A stretch of 64,000 nt of DNA, from NCBI RefSeq assembly GCF_948329515.1, contig NZ_CAOJCN010000009.1, positions 124,001-188,000 on the forward strand. The letters run 5' to 3'. The DNA comes from Cohnella rhizoplanae. GTDB lineage: Bacteria; Bacillota; Bacilli; Paenibacillales; Paenibacillaceae. The notes beneath the pieces are model-generated. The model saw nothing but the letters and a program-made list of their open reading frames with translations. It was not told where the DNA came from and did no database searches. Made by a program: the position numbers and the translations under genes. Of the stretch, positions 20,201 to 29,361 are shown in pieces. Position 1 is the stretch's first letter. Each line of letters opens with the position of its first letter.

Positions 20201-21970
20201 GTAGTCGTACGGCACCTTCGCGTCGACGAAGATGTTGTTGCGGGAAAGGATGTAAGAGCCCCCGTTGTTCTTGATGGCGGAGTTGCCCATCCGGTAGAAG
20301 ACGTTCTCCTCGATCTTGAGCCCCATCGTGAAGTTGTCGGGGTAGATGCCCTCCACGCCGGCCTTGCTCATCCCGATGTCGTGGAAGTAGTTGCGCCGGA
20401 TGACGGTGCCCCGCTGCTGCGGCGTCTCTCCCGCGTTCATGTAGATCGCGCCGAGGTCCGAGAAGCTTTTGCACACGTCATAGATCTCGTTGTACGCGAT
20501 CAGATGGTCGTTGCCGAAGACGAGCACGCCCGGGTGCGGGGCGTCGTGCAGCTCGTTGTGCGACATCCGGTTGCCGACGCCCGACAGGATGACCCCGGGA
20601 TTGTACGCCTTGTGATAATAGGCGAAGTCGTGAATATGCGAGTTCTCCACGTAGTTGTTGCCCGGCGCGAGCGTCGTCTTGCTGCCGCCGCTCAGCGTGA
20701 CCGCGGTGCCGCCGATGTGGTGGATATGCGACCCTACGACGCCGAGGTCGGTGCCCGGCGCGCCGTCGAAAATATTGTAGAAAAACCGGCTCTGCGTATT
20801 GATCAGCACGCCGCTGTTCGTGAAGTTGCGGATCTCGCTGTTCACGATGCGCACGTGGCTGCCGCCGACGATGACGGCCGCCGAGTCCCGCCCGTTCTCG
20901 AGGATCAGCTCCTTGAAGTCGATGTAGGACGCATCGATCGAGTTGATCATCGGCGTCTTCAGCATCGTCACCGTAATCTCGGGATTCGCGGTGGCAAACT
21001 CGGCATTCGGCAGGTAATAAAGCTTGCCGGCCTGACGGTCGATGTAGTACTCGCCCGGCACGTCGATCTCCTCGAGCAGGTTTTGCGCGAAGTGGAAATC
21101 CGGATACCAGTTCTTGAATAAGCCGCTCATCTCGCCGTAGCGCAGCGTGATCGTCTTGTTCGCGGTGTCGATCGCGGCGATCTTGTTATACGACCATTCC
21201 CAGCTGTAGCCGAAAATGCCGTCCAGCCAAATATCGTCCGCCTGCGTCCAATACTGCGGCCGGTCGTACGTATACGTGAACGTGCCGCCTCGCGCCTGCA
21301 GGTCCGCGTCCTTGCGCGTCGGTCCGGGATCGATGATGTCGCCCATCTGGACCGTGCCTTCGTTCGGCCAGCGGGCGAGCGTCATGCCCTGACCGTTCAC
21401 GTACAGCTCCATCGGCGGCACCAGGCTCAGGTCGTTCGCCAGGTAATAGCCGTGACGGCTTATTTCCCCGTAATCGGTAATGCCGAGCGCGGCGAGATCG
21501 ATCTCCAGCACCTTAGGTCTCGCGTCCTCGCTGATGATCCGGCTCAGCACGGCGCTGTCGGTCACCGGTACGAACCCGCTCTTCGGGATGTCGCGACCGC
21601 CTGACAGGCGGACCGTCTCTCCGGGATAGGCCATGTACGCGATCGTCTTGCCGGCCTCGCCCGAGTCGTCCGCGCCGAGCTCGAAGCTCGTCGTTCGCTC
21701 GTACAGCCCTTCTCTGAGATAAACGGTGACGCCGCCGTCCGGCAGGCCGCCGTCGTCCTTCATGTCGCGAATCGCGTCGCGCGCCCGCTCCAGCGACTTG
21801 AAGGGCGCGGCGATCGTGCCGGCATTGGCGTCGCTGCCGTCCTTCGCGACGTACAGCACGGCTCCGGCAGGCGCCTCGCCGGTCTCGGCGGATACTTGCG
21901 CCAGCGGAATAGCACAGAATAATACCATCAAGCCTGCGAGCCATGCCGTCATCCGTCTTTTCATGAGCAT
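17291..21970 (-). CDS. Secreted right-handed beta-helix protein with Big2 and ChiA_N-like modules (1559 aa)
   Basis: After a signal peptide (to ~28, ...AQVSA) comes a pectate-lyase-like beta-helix of ~40-740. Its start, YVAKDGSDANAGTIAAPFKS, is the common entry of these folds, and NNYVENSHIHDFAYYH-like rungs follow. Two copies of a Big2 domain plus a lectin-like module follow (SVATVSAAGVVTG near 790; SVATVNASGVVTA near 1045). The C-terminus has two tandem ~95-aa chitinase-N/FN3-like domains (MNLWYGENGTIYKLYEND and MNMWWGTNGGTYRLYENG). By family it should bind and cut a polysaccharide outside the cell. It is preceded by its binding lipoprotein at 22051-23592. Start ATG 21970 follows AGGAGAG. 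Confidence 0.83.
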   Translation of the reverse strand: MLMKRRMTAWLAGLMVLFCAIPLAQVSAETGEAPAGAVLYVAKDGSDANAGTIAAPFKSLERARDAIRDMKDDGGLPDGGVTVYLREGLYERTTSFELGADDSGEAGKTIAYMAYPGETVRLSGGRDIPKSGFVPVTDSAVLSRIISEDARPKVLEIDLAALGITDYGEISRHGYYLANDLSLVPPMELYVNGQGMTLARWPNEGTVQMGDIIDPGPTRKDADLQARGGTFTYTYDRPQYWTQADDIWLDGIFGYSWEWSYNKIAAIDTANKTITLRYGEMSGLFKNWYPDFHFAQNLLEEIDVPGEYYIDRQAGKLYYLPNAEFATANPEITVTMLKTPMINSIDASYIDFKELILENGRDSAAVIVGGSHVRIVNSEIRNFTNSGVLINTQSRFFYNIFDGAPGTDLGVVGSHIHHIGGTAVTLSGGSKTTLAPGNNYVENSHIHDFAYYHKAYNPGVILSGVGNRMSHNELHDAPHPGVLVFGNDHLIAYNEIYDVCKSFSDLGAIYMNAGETPQQRGTVIRRNYFHDIGMSKAGVEGIYPDNFTMGLKIEENVFYRMGNSAIKNNGGSYILSRNNIFVDAKVPYDYADLFLGDEPDDQIPKNYMPKWQALFDANNDFVGTPYLTKYPELATFFDENRYYPDSNTFQGNIVFNPTVTRSVTTNVYGAYDKFNLVQYADNWVTTTDPGFVNLAGGDLTLAANAPAYTQIQGFPQIPFGDIGTSGTPGTTAGPHEFPVTGVAVYNDDITVDRFKSAKLQTAVLPWNASHPALTFVSADPSVATVSAAGVVTGQSVGDTTITVASAVYPNLTAVASVHVETGDGVMDRTDFENGSGLWPQDANRSIVKVDDNRWYKLLNNASTLINKDFTDYELTFKLKTPDAMPANATLYIFDKQAGAGSTRIGYKVREDGTSSWLLYNSAWAVLKEVKRPGQDLLPNTAYDIKALVKGADYSVYVNGAFRLKGTDPGHNATGKVGFYVNNVSNMMFDDIQFKASTTDVSGVIPTENPVRVTAGHTKQLTVTFDPVNAANRGLTWSSSDSSVATVNASGVVTAVSEGEATITATSVENANAKAAVQVIVSNVMHFTNFESGGNGWPVDPNRSIYLDANGNRWYKILNGATGLLDKTFLDYMLEFKLRTPAALPTGGGTLYIFDRQDANASTRIGYKMKADGTSDWVLYNGSWAVLKTAPQAGWDLAADTTYDVRVVAEGGHLKVYVNGALRLDGTDPGYRPSGKVGFYASGFSYLLFDDVRFSVVPQEPVPAAALSVTAAPGTAAGTTRLSVGALPAGHALKAAVYATAAELPAAPVLGGAAPPGAADYAAGSDLAVAEGNAVAVYGLDVAGKIAAYGTVTPTAEKIKGEESTEGPGLPGKPALSSDNGYDTGLLDGDYKITMNLWYGENGTIYKLYENDALIDTQSLSSASPAAQSAVTAISGRTDGTHRYRAELINAKGRTTSETLTVAVKDAKPGKPVLSANNWDGDGSYDVSMNMWWGTNGGTYRLYENGALIDTQQLTAGTPSAQAAKTVVSGRAPGSHEYRAELANASGATTSDALVVQVTK

Positions 21971-22050
21971 GCGATTCCATCTCTCCTCTAGGTATGAGTC
22001 TGGAACACCGCGCCCGGCTTCGGCGCCTTACTCGTTGCCGCGACAGCCTA

Positions 22051-23592
22051 TTATTTTTTCAGACCCGACTTCGCCAGGTATTCTTCGAATTGCTTGGTGA
22101 CCTCGGCCACGTACTTTTCTTCCCCGGCTTCCTTCAGCTTGTCGTACAGGCCGGGCCACGTCTTGTCGTAATCGAGCGTGCCGGTCACGAGTCCGCGCTT
22201 GTACTCGCCCCATACCGCGTTTAGATTGGCGATCTCGGTGACGACCGGCTCGGAGTTGAACTTGAAGCCGCCGACCGGGTTGATCTCCGCGGTCTGGTTG
22301 ATCTTCTTCGTTTCCTCCCAGACGTCCTTCGGCTGGCCTTCCTTGAGGTACGAGTTGAACACGCTGCCAAACACCCAGTCCATGTTCGGCTTATACTTCG
22401 AATCGGCGAGCGGCACGATATAGCCTTCCGGCTTCTTCTCGTAGTGGACGCCTTCGATGCCGTTGCAGAGCAGGTTGTACAGCGCCGGGTCGGTGTTGAC
22501 CAGGTTCAGGAACATCATGGCGCGGTCCGGATTGGCGGACGTGCGGCTGATCGATTGGTTCGTCGTGGCGGAGTACCCGTTGGTGTACCAGTCGCTGATC
22601 GGCACGATGACGACGTCGTTGCCGCCGTTCTTCGCCTTGACCTCGGCCTCGACGCCCGGCTTCAGGACGTTGTTGAATTGAACCGCGATCTGGCCCTTCG
22701 CCTCGTAGTCGGCCATCTTGGACGTCGCCGCGTCCTTGAAGATATAACCGGCCTTGTACCATTTGCTCGCGAGCTTGAAGTTGTCGAGCTCTTCCTCCGG
22801 ATACCGGTACAGCTTGTAGGTCGGATCGCCGATCTTCACGTAGAAGTGATCGTCGAGCCCCGGCACGCCCCAGTACGTCTCGTCGCGCGATTCCGGGTTG
22901 AGGAACGCGGTGCCGAACTGACCGAACGGGATAATGTCCCGCTCGCCCTGCTTGACCTTCTCGAGGAACGGCTCGATGTCCTCGACCTTCTTGATGGACG
23001 CCGTGTCCAGCTGATACTTGTCGGCGAACCGCTTCTGGATGATAAAGCCGTAGCGGGTGCCGTTGATCTGCTGGTTCGGAATGCCGTAGACCTGGTCGTC
23101 GACCTTGAGGCCGTCCCACATCACCTGCGGCACGTCGGACTTAAGCTCCGGCGCGTACTGGTCCAGCAGCGCGTCGATCGGCTGGATCGCGCCCTTGCGG
23201 ACGAGCTCCTCCGGCTTCAGCATGTAGCCGGTCCACAGAATGTCGAACTTCTCGCCGGCGGCCATGACGGTATTCATCTTCTGCACGTAGTCGGCGAGGA
23301 CGACCGGCATCAGCTTCACGGTCGCGTTCAGCTTTTCCTTGACGATCTTGTTGACCTCGTCCTGCACCTTCTGCTGGTCCGGCTGCAGCTGGCTGGTCGG
23401 ATAATACCAGGTGAGCTCGACCGGCTTGAGCCCGGATGCGCCCGATGACGCGGGTGCCGCGCTCGATGCGGCGGCGGACGAACCGCTCGCGCTTGGCGAA
23501 GCGTTCCCTTCATTGTTGTTGCTGCACGCGGCGAGCGCGGTGGCGGTCAGCAGCGCCAGCGCTGCCGTCGTTCCCAATTTCTTTTTCAACAT
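22051..23592 (-). CDS. Extracellular solute-binding lipoprotein (LplA/YtcQ-like)
   Basis: The 513-aa protein has lipobox LAAC (Cys23) after a short signal peptide. The mature part is that of a family-1 carbohydrate-binding protein (FDILWTGYMLKPEELVRKGAIQ, YGIPNQQINGTRYGFIIQKRF, SRTSANPDRAMMFLNLVNTD). It follows the two permease genes by 38 nt on the same strand, so it is the cognate binding protein of that LplB/YtcP-type importer. No ATPase is present; such importers usually share a multi-substrate ATPase (MsmX type) encoded elsewhere. Confidence 0.9.
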   Translation of the reverse strand: MLKKKLGTTAALALLTATALAACSNNNEGNASPSASGSSAAASSAAPASSGASGLKPVELTWYYPTSQLQPDQQKVQDEVNKIVKEKLNATVKLMPVVLADYVQKMNTVMAAGEKFDILWTGYMLKPEELVRKGAIQPIDALLDQYAPELKSDVPQVMWDGLKVDDQVYGIPNQQINGTRYGFIIQKRFADKYQLDTASIKKVEDIEPFLEKVKQGERDIIPFGQFGTAFLNPESRDETYWGVPGLDDHFYVKIGDPTYKLYRYPEEELDNFKLASKWYKAGYIFKDAATSKMADYEAKGQIAVQFNNVLKPGVEAEVKAKNGGNDVVIVPISDWYTNGYSATTNQSISRTSANPDRAMMFLNLVNTDPALYNLLCNGIEGVHYEKKPEGYIVPLADSKYKPNMDWVFGSVFNSYLKEGQPKDVWEETKKINQTAEINPVGGFKFNSEPVVTEIANLNAVWGEYKRGLVTGTLDYDKTWPGLYDKLKEAGEEKYVAEVTKQFEEYLAKSGLKK

Positions 23593-23629
23593 GCCCGTGA
23601 CCTCCTAGATACGCTCTGATTGAAATATG

Positions 23630-24514
23630 TTAACCCTTGAGGGAGCCAACCGTAAGTCCTTTGACGAAAAAACGCTGGAAAAACGGGAAGACGACGAGCA
23701 TCGGACCGCCTGCGAGCACGGCGATGGCCATCCGCGCCGAATTGTTGGGGAAGTCCGCCAGATCGATGCCGACCTGCTGGGAAAACTCCGAATTGGAGGT
23801 CAGGAACTCGATGCTGTTCAGCGTACGGACCAGCAGCAGCTGCAGCGGCACCTTGTTCGGATCGTCGATGTACAGCATGGCGTTGAACCATTCGTTCCAA
23901 TAGGCGAACGAGATGAGCAGGCCCAGCGTAGCGAGCGCCGGCGTCGACAGCGGCAGGATGATGCGGAAAAATATGTTGAATTCCCTCGCGCCGTCGATCT
24001 TGGCGGACTCGACGATCTCGAACGGCAGCTTGGAAAGGAACCCCTTCATGACGATGACGTTAAACGGCGACAGCAGCACGGGCAGGATCAGCGCCAGCAG
24101 GCTGTCCTTGAGATGCAGGTACTGCGTAATCAGGATGTAAGACGGCACGAGCCCGCCGCTGAACAGCATCGTGAAAAACACGTAGAACGTCGTAAGCCGG
24201 TTGTACCGGTAATCCTGCCGCGAGACGACGTAAGCGGTCATGGCGGTCACGAGCAGGCCGGACAGCGTCCCGGCGACGGTCACGAGCAAAGTCACGCCGT
24301 ACGCGCGCAGCAGAACTTCCGGCGATTCGAACATGTACCGGTAGGCGTCCGCGCTGAACACGCGAGGGATGAATTGATAACCGTATGCCGTCAGCGTCTT
24401 CTCGTCCGTGAGCGATACCGCGATGACGAGCAAGAACGGCAGCACGACGACGATCGATAGGACGATGAACAGAATATGAATGGACGATTGCTGCAGCTTG
24501 CTGCTTTTTCCCAT
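23630..24514 (-). CDS. Carbohydrate ABC permease, YtcP/MalG-like
   Basis: The 294-aa product has six predicted membrane helices, beginning HILFIVLSIVVVLPFLLVIAVS. The EAA-type loop reads EIVESAKIDGAREFNIFFRI near 190, as in inner-membrane subunits of CUT1 sugar importers. ATG 24514 follows AAAGGAGG and starts 14 nt after the LplB-like gene stops. Together they form the membrane channel for the lipoprotein at 22051-23592. Confidence 0.92.
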   Translation of the reverse strand: MGKSSKLQQSSIHILFIVLSIVVVLPFLLVIAVSLTDEKTLTAYGYQFIPRVFSADAYRYMFESPEVLLRAYGVTLLVTVAGTLSGLLVTAMTAYVVSRQDYRYNRLTTFYVFFTMLFSGGLVPSYILITQYLHLKDSLLALILPVLLSPFNVIVMKGFLSKLPFEIVESAKIDGAREFNIFFRIILPLSTPALATLGLLISFAYWNEWFNAMLYIDDPNKVPLQLLLVRTLNSIEFLTSNSEFSQQVGIDLADFPNNSARMAIAVLAGGPMLVVFPFFQRFFVKGLTVGSLKG

Positions 24515-24528
24515 GGCCGCGGCCTCCT

Positions 24529-25542
24529 TTACCACATCGAGTGATCCGGGTTTATTCTTCTGACGATGCCGTTGGCGAGCAGCACGAGGACGAAGCCGAC
24601 TACGGACTGGTATAGTCCCGTGGCGGCGGACATGCTGACGTTGCCGACTTCGCGAAGCGCCCGGTATACGTACGTGTCGATGACGTCCGTGGAGGAGAAG
24701 AGGAAGCCCGAGTTGTTCGGAATGAAGTAATGCAGGCCGAAGTCTCCGCGGAACATGTTGCCGATGGACAGGATGAGCATGATGACGATCAGCGGCGACA
24801 GCAGCGGGACGGTAATCTTCATCGCCATCTGGCGCTTGGTCGCGCCGTCGATGCGGGCGGCCTCGTAATAGTCGCCGCTGATGCCCATGATGCCCGCGAA
24901 GTAGATCAGCGTCGTGAATCCGACGGCCTTCCACAGGTGAACCAGTATAAGGATGAACGGCCACGGATCCGAATCCTGGTACCAGCTGACCGGCGCCATG
25001 CCGAGCGCTTCGAGCGTCCGGTTGATGAAGCCGTCCGCATGGTTCAGGAAGGCGTAGGCGATGTAGCCGACGAGCACCCATGACAGGAAGTGCGGCAGGA
25101 ACAGCGCCGTCTGGTAGAAGCGGGTCCACTTGGCCTTGATCTCGTTCAGCAGCACGGCCAGCAGAAGCGCGGCTATGGTGGTGATTAGCATATAGCCGAG
25201 GTTGTACAGCACCGTGTTCCGCGTGATCCGCCACGCCGCGTCCGTGGAGAACAAGTATTTGAAGTTGTCGAGGCCGACCCACTTGCTCCCGAACATGCCG
25301 AGGTCGTACCTGTAATTCTTGAAGGCGATGATCAACCCGACCATCGGCAAGTAGGCGAAAATCAGCTGGTACAAAATCCCCGGCGCCGACAGCAGCATGA
25401 GCTCCCGGTTGCGCTTCATATGACCGAGTTCTTTTCGGACGAGCGACTTGGACTTGCGTCCGGCCGCCGGCCTACCGGCGTCCGACGTCCGGATCTCGGA
25501 GCCGCTTCCGTCTTCCAATGCGAGCGTCGATGACTTCTTCAT
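24529..25542 (-). CDS. Carbohydrate ABC permease, LplB-like
   Basis: The 337-aa protein has a ~45-residue hydrophilic N-terminal extension, then LLSAPGILYQLIFAYLPMVG, typical of LplB. The EAA loop (YYEAARIDGATKRQMAMKI) is near 230. It is the first gene of the permease-permease-lipoprotein unit. The 25543-26203 gap upstream is filled by repeats and the terminator of the preceding operon, so its promoter must lie between about 25560 and 25750; I could not pick one. Confidence 0.92.
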   Translation of the reverse strand: MKKSSTLALEDGSGSEIRTSDAGRPAAGRKSKSLVRKELGHMKRNRELMLLSAPGILYQLIFAYLPMVGLIIAFKNYRYDLGMFGSKWVGLDNFKYLFSTDAAWRITRNTVLYNLGYMLITTIAALLLAVLLNEIKAKWTRFYQTALFLPHFLSWVLVGYIAYAFLNHADGFINRTLEALGMAPVSWYQDSDPWPFILILVHLWKAVGFTTLIYFAGIMGISGDYYEAARIDGATKRQMAMKITVPLLSPLIVIMLILSIGNMFRGDFGLHYFIPNNSGFLFSSTDVIDTYVYRALREVGNVSMSAATGLYQSVVGFVLVLLANGIVRRINPDHSMW

Positions 25543-25649
25543 TGCGATTGCCCCTTCCCTATCCGCCTAGCGATCGGCGCCTTGCCAATTACGATTCGCG
25601 GCGCCGTCTTGCAGGTCTAACGATAGCGCAGGGCGCGCCGGCGTCGGTA

Positions 25650-25740
25650 CTGTACATATGCAGGATTCCTGTAAACGGCGGCTGTACGTATGCCAGAATG
25701 CTGTAATGCCGCGGCTCGCGGCCTCTGTACAGCTCCTGCC
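25650..25740. repeat. ~32-bp direct repeat, two full copies and a partial
   Basis: CTGTACATATGCAGGATTCC (from 25650) and CTGTACGTATGCCAGAATGC (from 25682) begin two units that both continue into CTGTAA and end GGCGG or CCGCGG. A partial third CTGTACAGCTCCTGCC lies at 25724-25739. The unit differs from the 51-bp family next to it. Function unknown. Confidence 0.5.
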
Positions 25741-25756
25741 GACTACTGGACATGAC

Positions 25757-25783
25757 AAAAAGGCAGCCGGAAAATCCGGCTGA
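25757..25783 (-). terminator. Terminator after the NSAR/Gfo-Idh operon
   Basis: On the minus strand CAGCCGG, ATTTT and CCGGCTG form a hairpin followed by CCTTTTTG. It lies downstream of repeat array A, so the array would be transcribed as part of the operon's 3' untranslated region. Confidence 0.75.
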
Positions 25784-25841
25784 CCCGATGAACGAAAAAG
25801 AGGAGGCTGCGGCTGCAGCCCCCCCTGTGTGTGTGAATAAA

Positions 25842-26190
25842 GTAGTCTCCGTGAGCGTCTCTTTCCCCGCCAACGGGTCCGCGTGCCGAAAGTAGTCTCC
25901 GTCAGCGTTACTTTCCTCCGCCAACCGGTCCGCGTGCCGAAAGTAGTCTCCGTCAGCGTTACTTTCCTCCGCCAACCCGTCCGCGCGCCGAAAGTAGTCT
26001 CCGTCAGCGTTACTTCCGTCCGCCAACCGGTCCGCGCGCCGAAAGAGTCTCCGTCAGCGTTACTTTCCCCCGCCAACCGGTCCGCGTGCCGAAAGTAGTC
26101 TCCGTCAGCGCTTCTTCCCCCCGCTAACCGGTCCGAGTGCCGAAAGTAGTCTCCGTCAGCGTTACATCCCCCCGCCAACCGTCCCTTACG
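25842..26190 (-). repeat. 51-bp tandem repeat array A (seven units)
   Basis: Units begin at 25842, 25892, 25943, 25994, 26045, 26095 and 26146, a period of 51 bp (three of the six intervals are 50-51 because of single-base indels). On the minus strand each unit opens with GAGACTACTTTCGG. One minus-strand frame stays open with a 17-residue period containing LTETTFGTRTGW. There is no start or ribosome-binding site of its own. The array lies between the Gfo/Idh stop codon and that operon's terminator. See arrays B, C and D for relatives. Confidence 0.9.
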
Positions 26191-26203
26191 CCGCCAACAA
26201 CGC

Positions 26204-27304
26204 CTAGTCCAGGCTGCGGTCGTCGAGGCCGAGCGGCAGCGGCGCGGGTCTCTCGCACGAACTCTGCATGACGTAATGCTTGCCCTCCGCGGCGGCGTCG
26301 TGAATGCCGTGCATCGCCTCCAGCACATGGTAGGCGAGCTCGCCGCTCGCGCGGTGCCGGCGGCCGGCGAGGATCGCCTTGGCCATGTCCGCGGCCCCGA
26401 TGCCGCGGGCGTTCTCGTCCTTGCCGTGGGTCAGCGGGATCTGCGACCACGCCTCCGCGCCCGCGCGCCTGACGGAGACGGGGCCGCCGAACGTATTCGG
26501 ATCCGGCACCAGCAGCGTACCATGGCTGCCGTAGACTTCGATGCGGGGCAGCACGGTGCCGCCTTTAACGTCAAACGAAGTGAGCAGCGTCGCGATCGGC
26601 CCGGACGCGAAGTCGAGCACGCCCGCCAGATGCGTCGGCGTCTCGACCTTGATGACGTGGCCGTAGTTTGCCGGATTCGTCACGACCCGCTCCGGATACG
26701 AGATTCTGGCGGAGCCCGTCACGCGCGCGATGGGGCCCAGCATGGCTACCAGGGCCGTCAGATAGTACGGGCCCATGTCGAACATCGGTCCGCCGCCGGT
26801 CTGGAAGAAGAAGTCCGGATTCGGATGCCAGCTCTCCGGTCCGCCGCCGAGCATGAAGGCGGTCGCGCCGATCGGCGTGCCGATCCAGCCGTCGTCGATC
26901 AGCTTGACGCAGGTCTGGATGCCGCCTCCGAGGAACGTATCCGGCGCGCAGCCGACCAACAGTCCTTTGCGATCCGCCAGCTCGAGCAGCTTGAGGCCTT
27001 CCTCCCGCGTGACGGACAACGGCTTTTCTACGAAGACGTGCTTCCCTGCCTCCAGCGCCTGCATGCAGACGGGCGCGTGAGCTTGCGGAACCGTGAGGTT
27101 GATGACCATCTGAATGTCCGGATCGGCGAGCAGCTCTTCGACGGAGCAGCCGCGTACGCCGTGCTCTTCGGCCTTGGCCTTGGCGCGCGCGACGTCCAGA
27201 TCGGCGCAGGCGACGACCTCCATCGATTCGAACCGTTTGCCGTTCTGAAAATAAATCCCGCTGATGTTGCCCGTTCCGATAATGCCGACCTTCAACCTTT
27301 CCAT
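26204..27304 (-). CDS. Gfo/Idh/MocA-family oxidoreductase
   Basis: The 366-aa protein has an N-terminal NAD(P)-binding motif [11 protein letters not shown] (~6-16) and the family's EKP motif in FVEKPLSVT (~95), whose lysine is catalytic in relatives, then the alpha/beta C-terminal domain. Such enzymes oxidise or reduce sugars, inositols or sugar acids; the substrate cannot be read from sequence. It is the last gene of the NSAR operon, 20 nt after the M20 gene. Its only downstream neighbours are repeat array A and the terminator. Confidence 0.9.
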   Translation of the reverse strand: MERLKVGIIGTGNISGIYFQNGKRFESMEVVACADLDVARAKAKAEEHGVRGCSVEELLADPDIQMVINLTVPQAHAPVCMQALEAGKHVFVEKPLSVTREEGLKLLELADRKGLLVGCAPDTFLGGGIQTCVKLIDDGWIGTPIGATAFMLGGGPESWHPNPDFFFQTGGGPMFDMGPYYLTALVAMLGPIARVTGSARISYPERVVTNPANYGHVIKVETPTHLAGVLDFASGPIATLLTSFDVKGGTVLPRIEVYGSHGTLLVPDPNTFGGPVSVRRAGAEAWSQIPLTHGKDENARGIGAADMAKAILAGRRHRASGELAYHVLEAMHGIHDAAAEGKHYVMQSSCERPAPLPLGLDDRSLD

Positions 27305-27324
27305 GTTCTAACCCGCCCCCTCAT

Positions 27325-28506
27325 CTAAATCAAACGATCCGCTTCGTACAGCTTGACCACGGTCAGCGCCAGAATCCCGGCTCCGATCTCCAGCGCGTCC
27401 AGATCGAAACGCATGTGCGGATGATGCAGTCCGGGCAGCAGGCCGCAGCCGAGGCCGACCATCGTGGCTCGAAGCTCGGGTCTATGCAGCGAGTAGAAGT
27501 GAAAGTCCTCTCCGCCCGGCGTCACCGGAGGCTGAGCGCGAGCGGCATCCCCGAGCAGCTCCGTGACGACTTCCCCCACCAGCGTCTCGAGACCGGGATC
27601 CGGTCGCGCGGCCACCGTGCGGGACTTCAGGCGCAGCGCCACGGGGCTGCCCCAGGACAGGCCGACCGCCTGCACGGCTCCCTCCAGATCGGCAAGCAAG
27701 GCATCCATCGCTTTGTTCGTCTGCGCGCGTACGTCGATGGCGAAGCTGCCGAAGTCGGGAATAATATTGCTGCTCTCGTTCGGAACCTGGAGCTTGGTCA
27801 CCTTGCAGGAAGCCGGCACGGCCGAATAACCGGCCGAGACGCCCCGGACCGCCTGGATGATGTCGGCCATGACCTCGATCGCGCTTAATCCGTCGCCCGG
27901 ACGCGCGGCATGCGCTTGGCGGCCCTGGACTTCCCCCTCCAGCACGGCGCATGCCCCGTGGTAGATCGCGCCGGACACCTTGCCGTACGGCAGCTCCTTG
28001 TCCGGCCGCAGATGAATGCCGAGCAAGCAGTCCACCCCGTCTAGAATGCCGGCTTCGAGCAGCCTGAGGGCGCCTTCCCCGACCTCCTCCGCAGGCTGGA
28101 ACAGCACCCGCAGCTCGCCGGCCGGCTGGAACCCGACCGCACGCAGCGCCTTCACCGCGAACAGCGCCATCGTCATGTGCGCGTCATGGCCGCAAGAATG
28201 ATTCGCCCGGTTCTCGCCGTCCACCTGCTGCCAGAGCGCGTCGATATCCGCACGCAGCGCGACGCATAAGCCTTTCCCGGCCCCGTCGTCATCCCCCGCG
28301 TCCGGGCGGCCATGCCAATGACCGACGAGTCCCGTATGCGCGGGGAATGTCTCGCAAGCGATCTCCATGCCGTCCAACGCCCGCCGCAGATATGCAGTCG
28401 TCCGATGCTCCTGCCAGCTCGCTTCCGCGAGCGCATGCAGCTCCGCGTAGGTCGACCTCAGCTCCGCCCGGTGCGCGGCGAGCCATGTCGCGATCGCCGC
28501 TCTCAT
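27325..28506 (-). CDS. M20-family amidohydrolase, likely N-succinyl-L-amino-acid desuccinylase
   Basis: The 393-aa protein starts at ATG 28506, overlapping the stop of the GNAT gene as ATGA. Metal-site motifs of M20D amidohydrolases are present: NHSCGHDAHM (Cys105, His107, His110) and LFQPAEEVGEGA (Glu140-Glu141), with GIHLRP following. These enzymes cleave N-acyl groups from amino acids. In Geobacillus kaustophilus an M20 hydrolase works with a GNAT succinyltransferase and an N-succinylamino-acid racemase to turn D- into L-amino acids irreversibly, and the same three genes lie together here. The specific role is inferred from that context. Confidence 0.85.
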   Translation of the reverse strand: MRAAIATWLAAHRAELRSTYAELHALAEASWQEHRTTAYLRRALDGMEIACETFPAHTGLVGHWHGRPDAGDDDGAGKGLCVALRADIDALWQQVDGENRANHSCGHDAHMTMALFAVKALRAVGFQPAGELRVLFQPAEEVGEGALRLLEAGILDGVDCLLGIHLRPDKELPYGKVSGAIYHGACAVLEGEVQGRQAHAARPGDGLSAIEVMADIIQAVRGVSAGYSAVPASCKVTKLQVPNESSNIIPDFGSFAIDVRAQTNKAMDALLADLEGAVQAVGLSWGSPVALRLKSRTVAARPDPGLETLVGEVVTELLGDAARAQPPVTPGGEDFHFYSLHRPELRATMVGLGCGLLPGLHHPHMRFDLDALEIGAGILALTVVKLYEADRLI

Positions 28507-29333
28507 GACTGCCTCACCAGCACGTAGTCTTGGACTTCGGGCTCCGACTTGCTGCAGGATACGGCCCGGTAGCCATGCGCGAAGGCGGCCGTCGCCAGAT
28601 CGCGGAGCTGCTGCTGCCACACCTTGAACGCGTCGGGCTGGGCCTGCTTCAGCTGGCCCGCGGCCCGCGGGATCGGCAGCCTCAGGCCGTCCGACCGGCC
28701 GATCAGCTCCTTGCGCGACTGGTGCCCGAGCGCCGTCACCCTGCCGTCCGTGTACTCCACCGCCAGCAGCCGCGGATAATCGGCCGCGTCGTCGATCGCC
28801 GCCAGCCGACCTCCGGCGGCGCCGACCGCGCGCTCCGAGGACAGCGCCCACTCTACCAGGAAGCGGTCCGATGGATGCCCCGCGGCATCGGGCCCATAGA
28901 AATCGTTAATGTAGCGGGACACCGTCCCGCCCAGCTTGCATAGATTCAGATAGGCGTTCCGCGACTCGAAGGGATCGAAGGTCCAGACGATCTTGTCGTA
29001 ACCGGCCTCCATCGCCCACAGCCGCTGCTCCAGCTTAAGGCGCATGCCGATGCCCCGATCGCGATAGGCAGGATCGATCGCCATCATGTGTGAACCCACG
29101 TACGGGCGATTGCCGTCATAGCCGATGAACCCGTAGCAGAAACCCACGAGCTTGCCCTCGCAGAACGCACCGTTCACCGCTCCCCCGTGAAGGATCGCCG
29201 CGCGCATCTGCTGCATGGACGAGATCGAATCCTGCGCCCATACCCTTTTCTGCAGATCTACGGCCTCCACGAGTTCTTTTACATCCGTCACGTTACGATA
29301 CTGAATACTGCCGATGCCATGCTCGACGTTCAT
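28503..29333 (-). CDS. GNAT-family N-acetyltransferase-like protein (COG3375 type), likely amino-acid succinyltransferase
   Basis: The 276-aa protein has the GNAT acyl-CoA site in GSHMMAIDPAYRDRGIGMRL (~100-118) and WTFDPFESRNAYLNLCKLGG, the hallmark of the COG3375 group. In the Geobacillus NSAR pathway the matching gene succinylates D-amino acids before racemisation. It is translationally coupled to the M20 hydrolase by a 4-base overlap and lies 28 nt after the nitrilase gene. The acyl donor and acceptor are inferred. Confidence 0.82.
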   Translation of the reverse strand: MNVEHGIGSIQYRNVTDVKELVEAVDLQKRVWAQDSISSMQQMRAAILHGGAVNGAFCEGKLVGFCYGFIGYDGNRPYVGSHMMAIDPAYRDRGIGMRLKLEQRLWAMEAGYDKIVWTFDPFESRNAYLNLCKLGGTVSRYINDFYGPDAAGHPSDRFLVEWALSSERAVGAAGGRLAAIDDAADYPRLLAVEYTDGRVTALGHQSRKELIGRSDGLRLPIPRAAGQLKQAQPDAFKVWQQQLRDLATAAFAHGYRAVSCSKSEPEVQDYVLVRQS

Positions 29334-29361
29334 GCAGCCGTCCTCCTGTCCAAGCCTGTCC

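Noticed and set aside
23630..25282. A single 550-aa permease
   Set aside because: Its first half is a frame-shifted reading of the LplB-like gene; the real YtcP-like start is ATG 24514 with AAAGGAGG.
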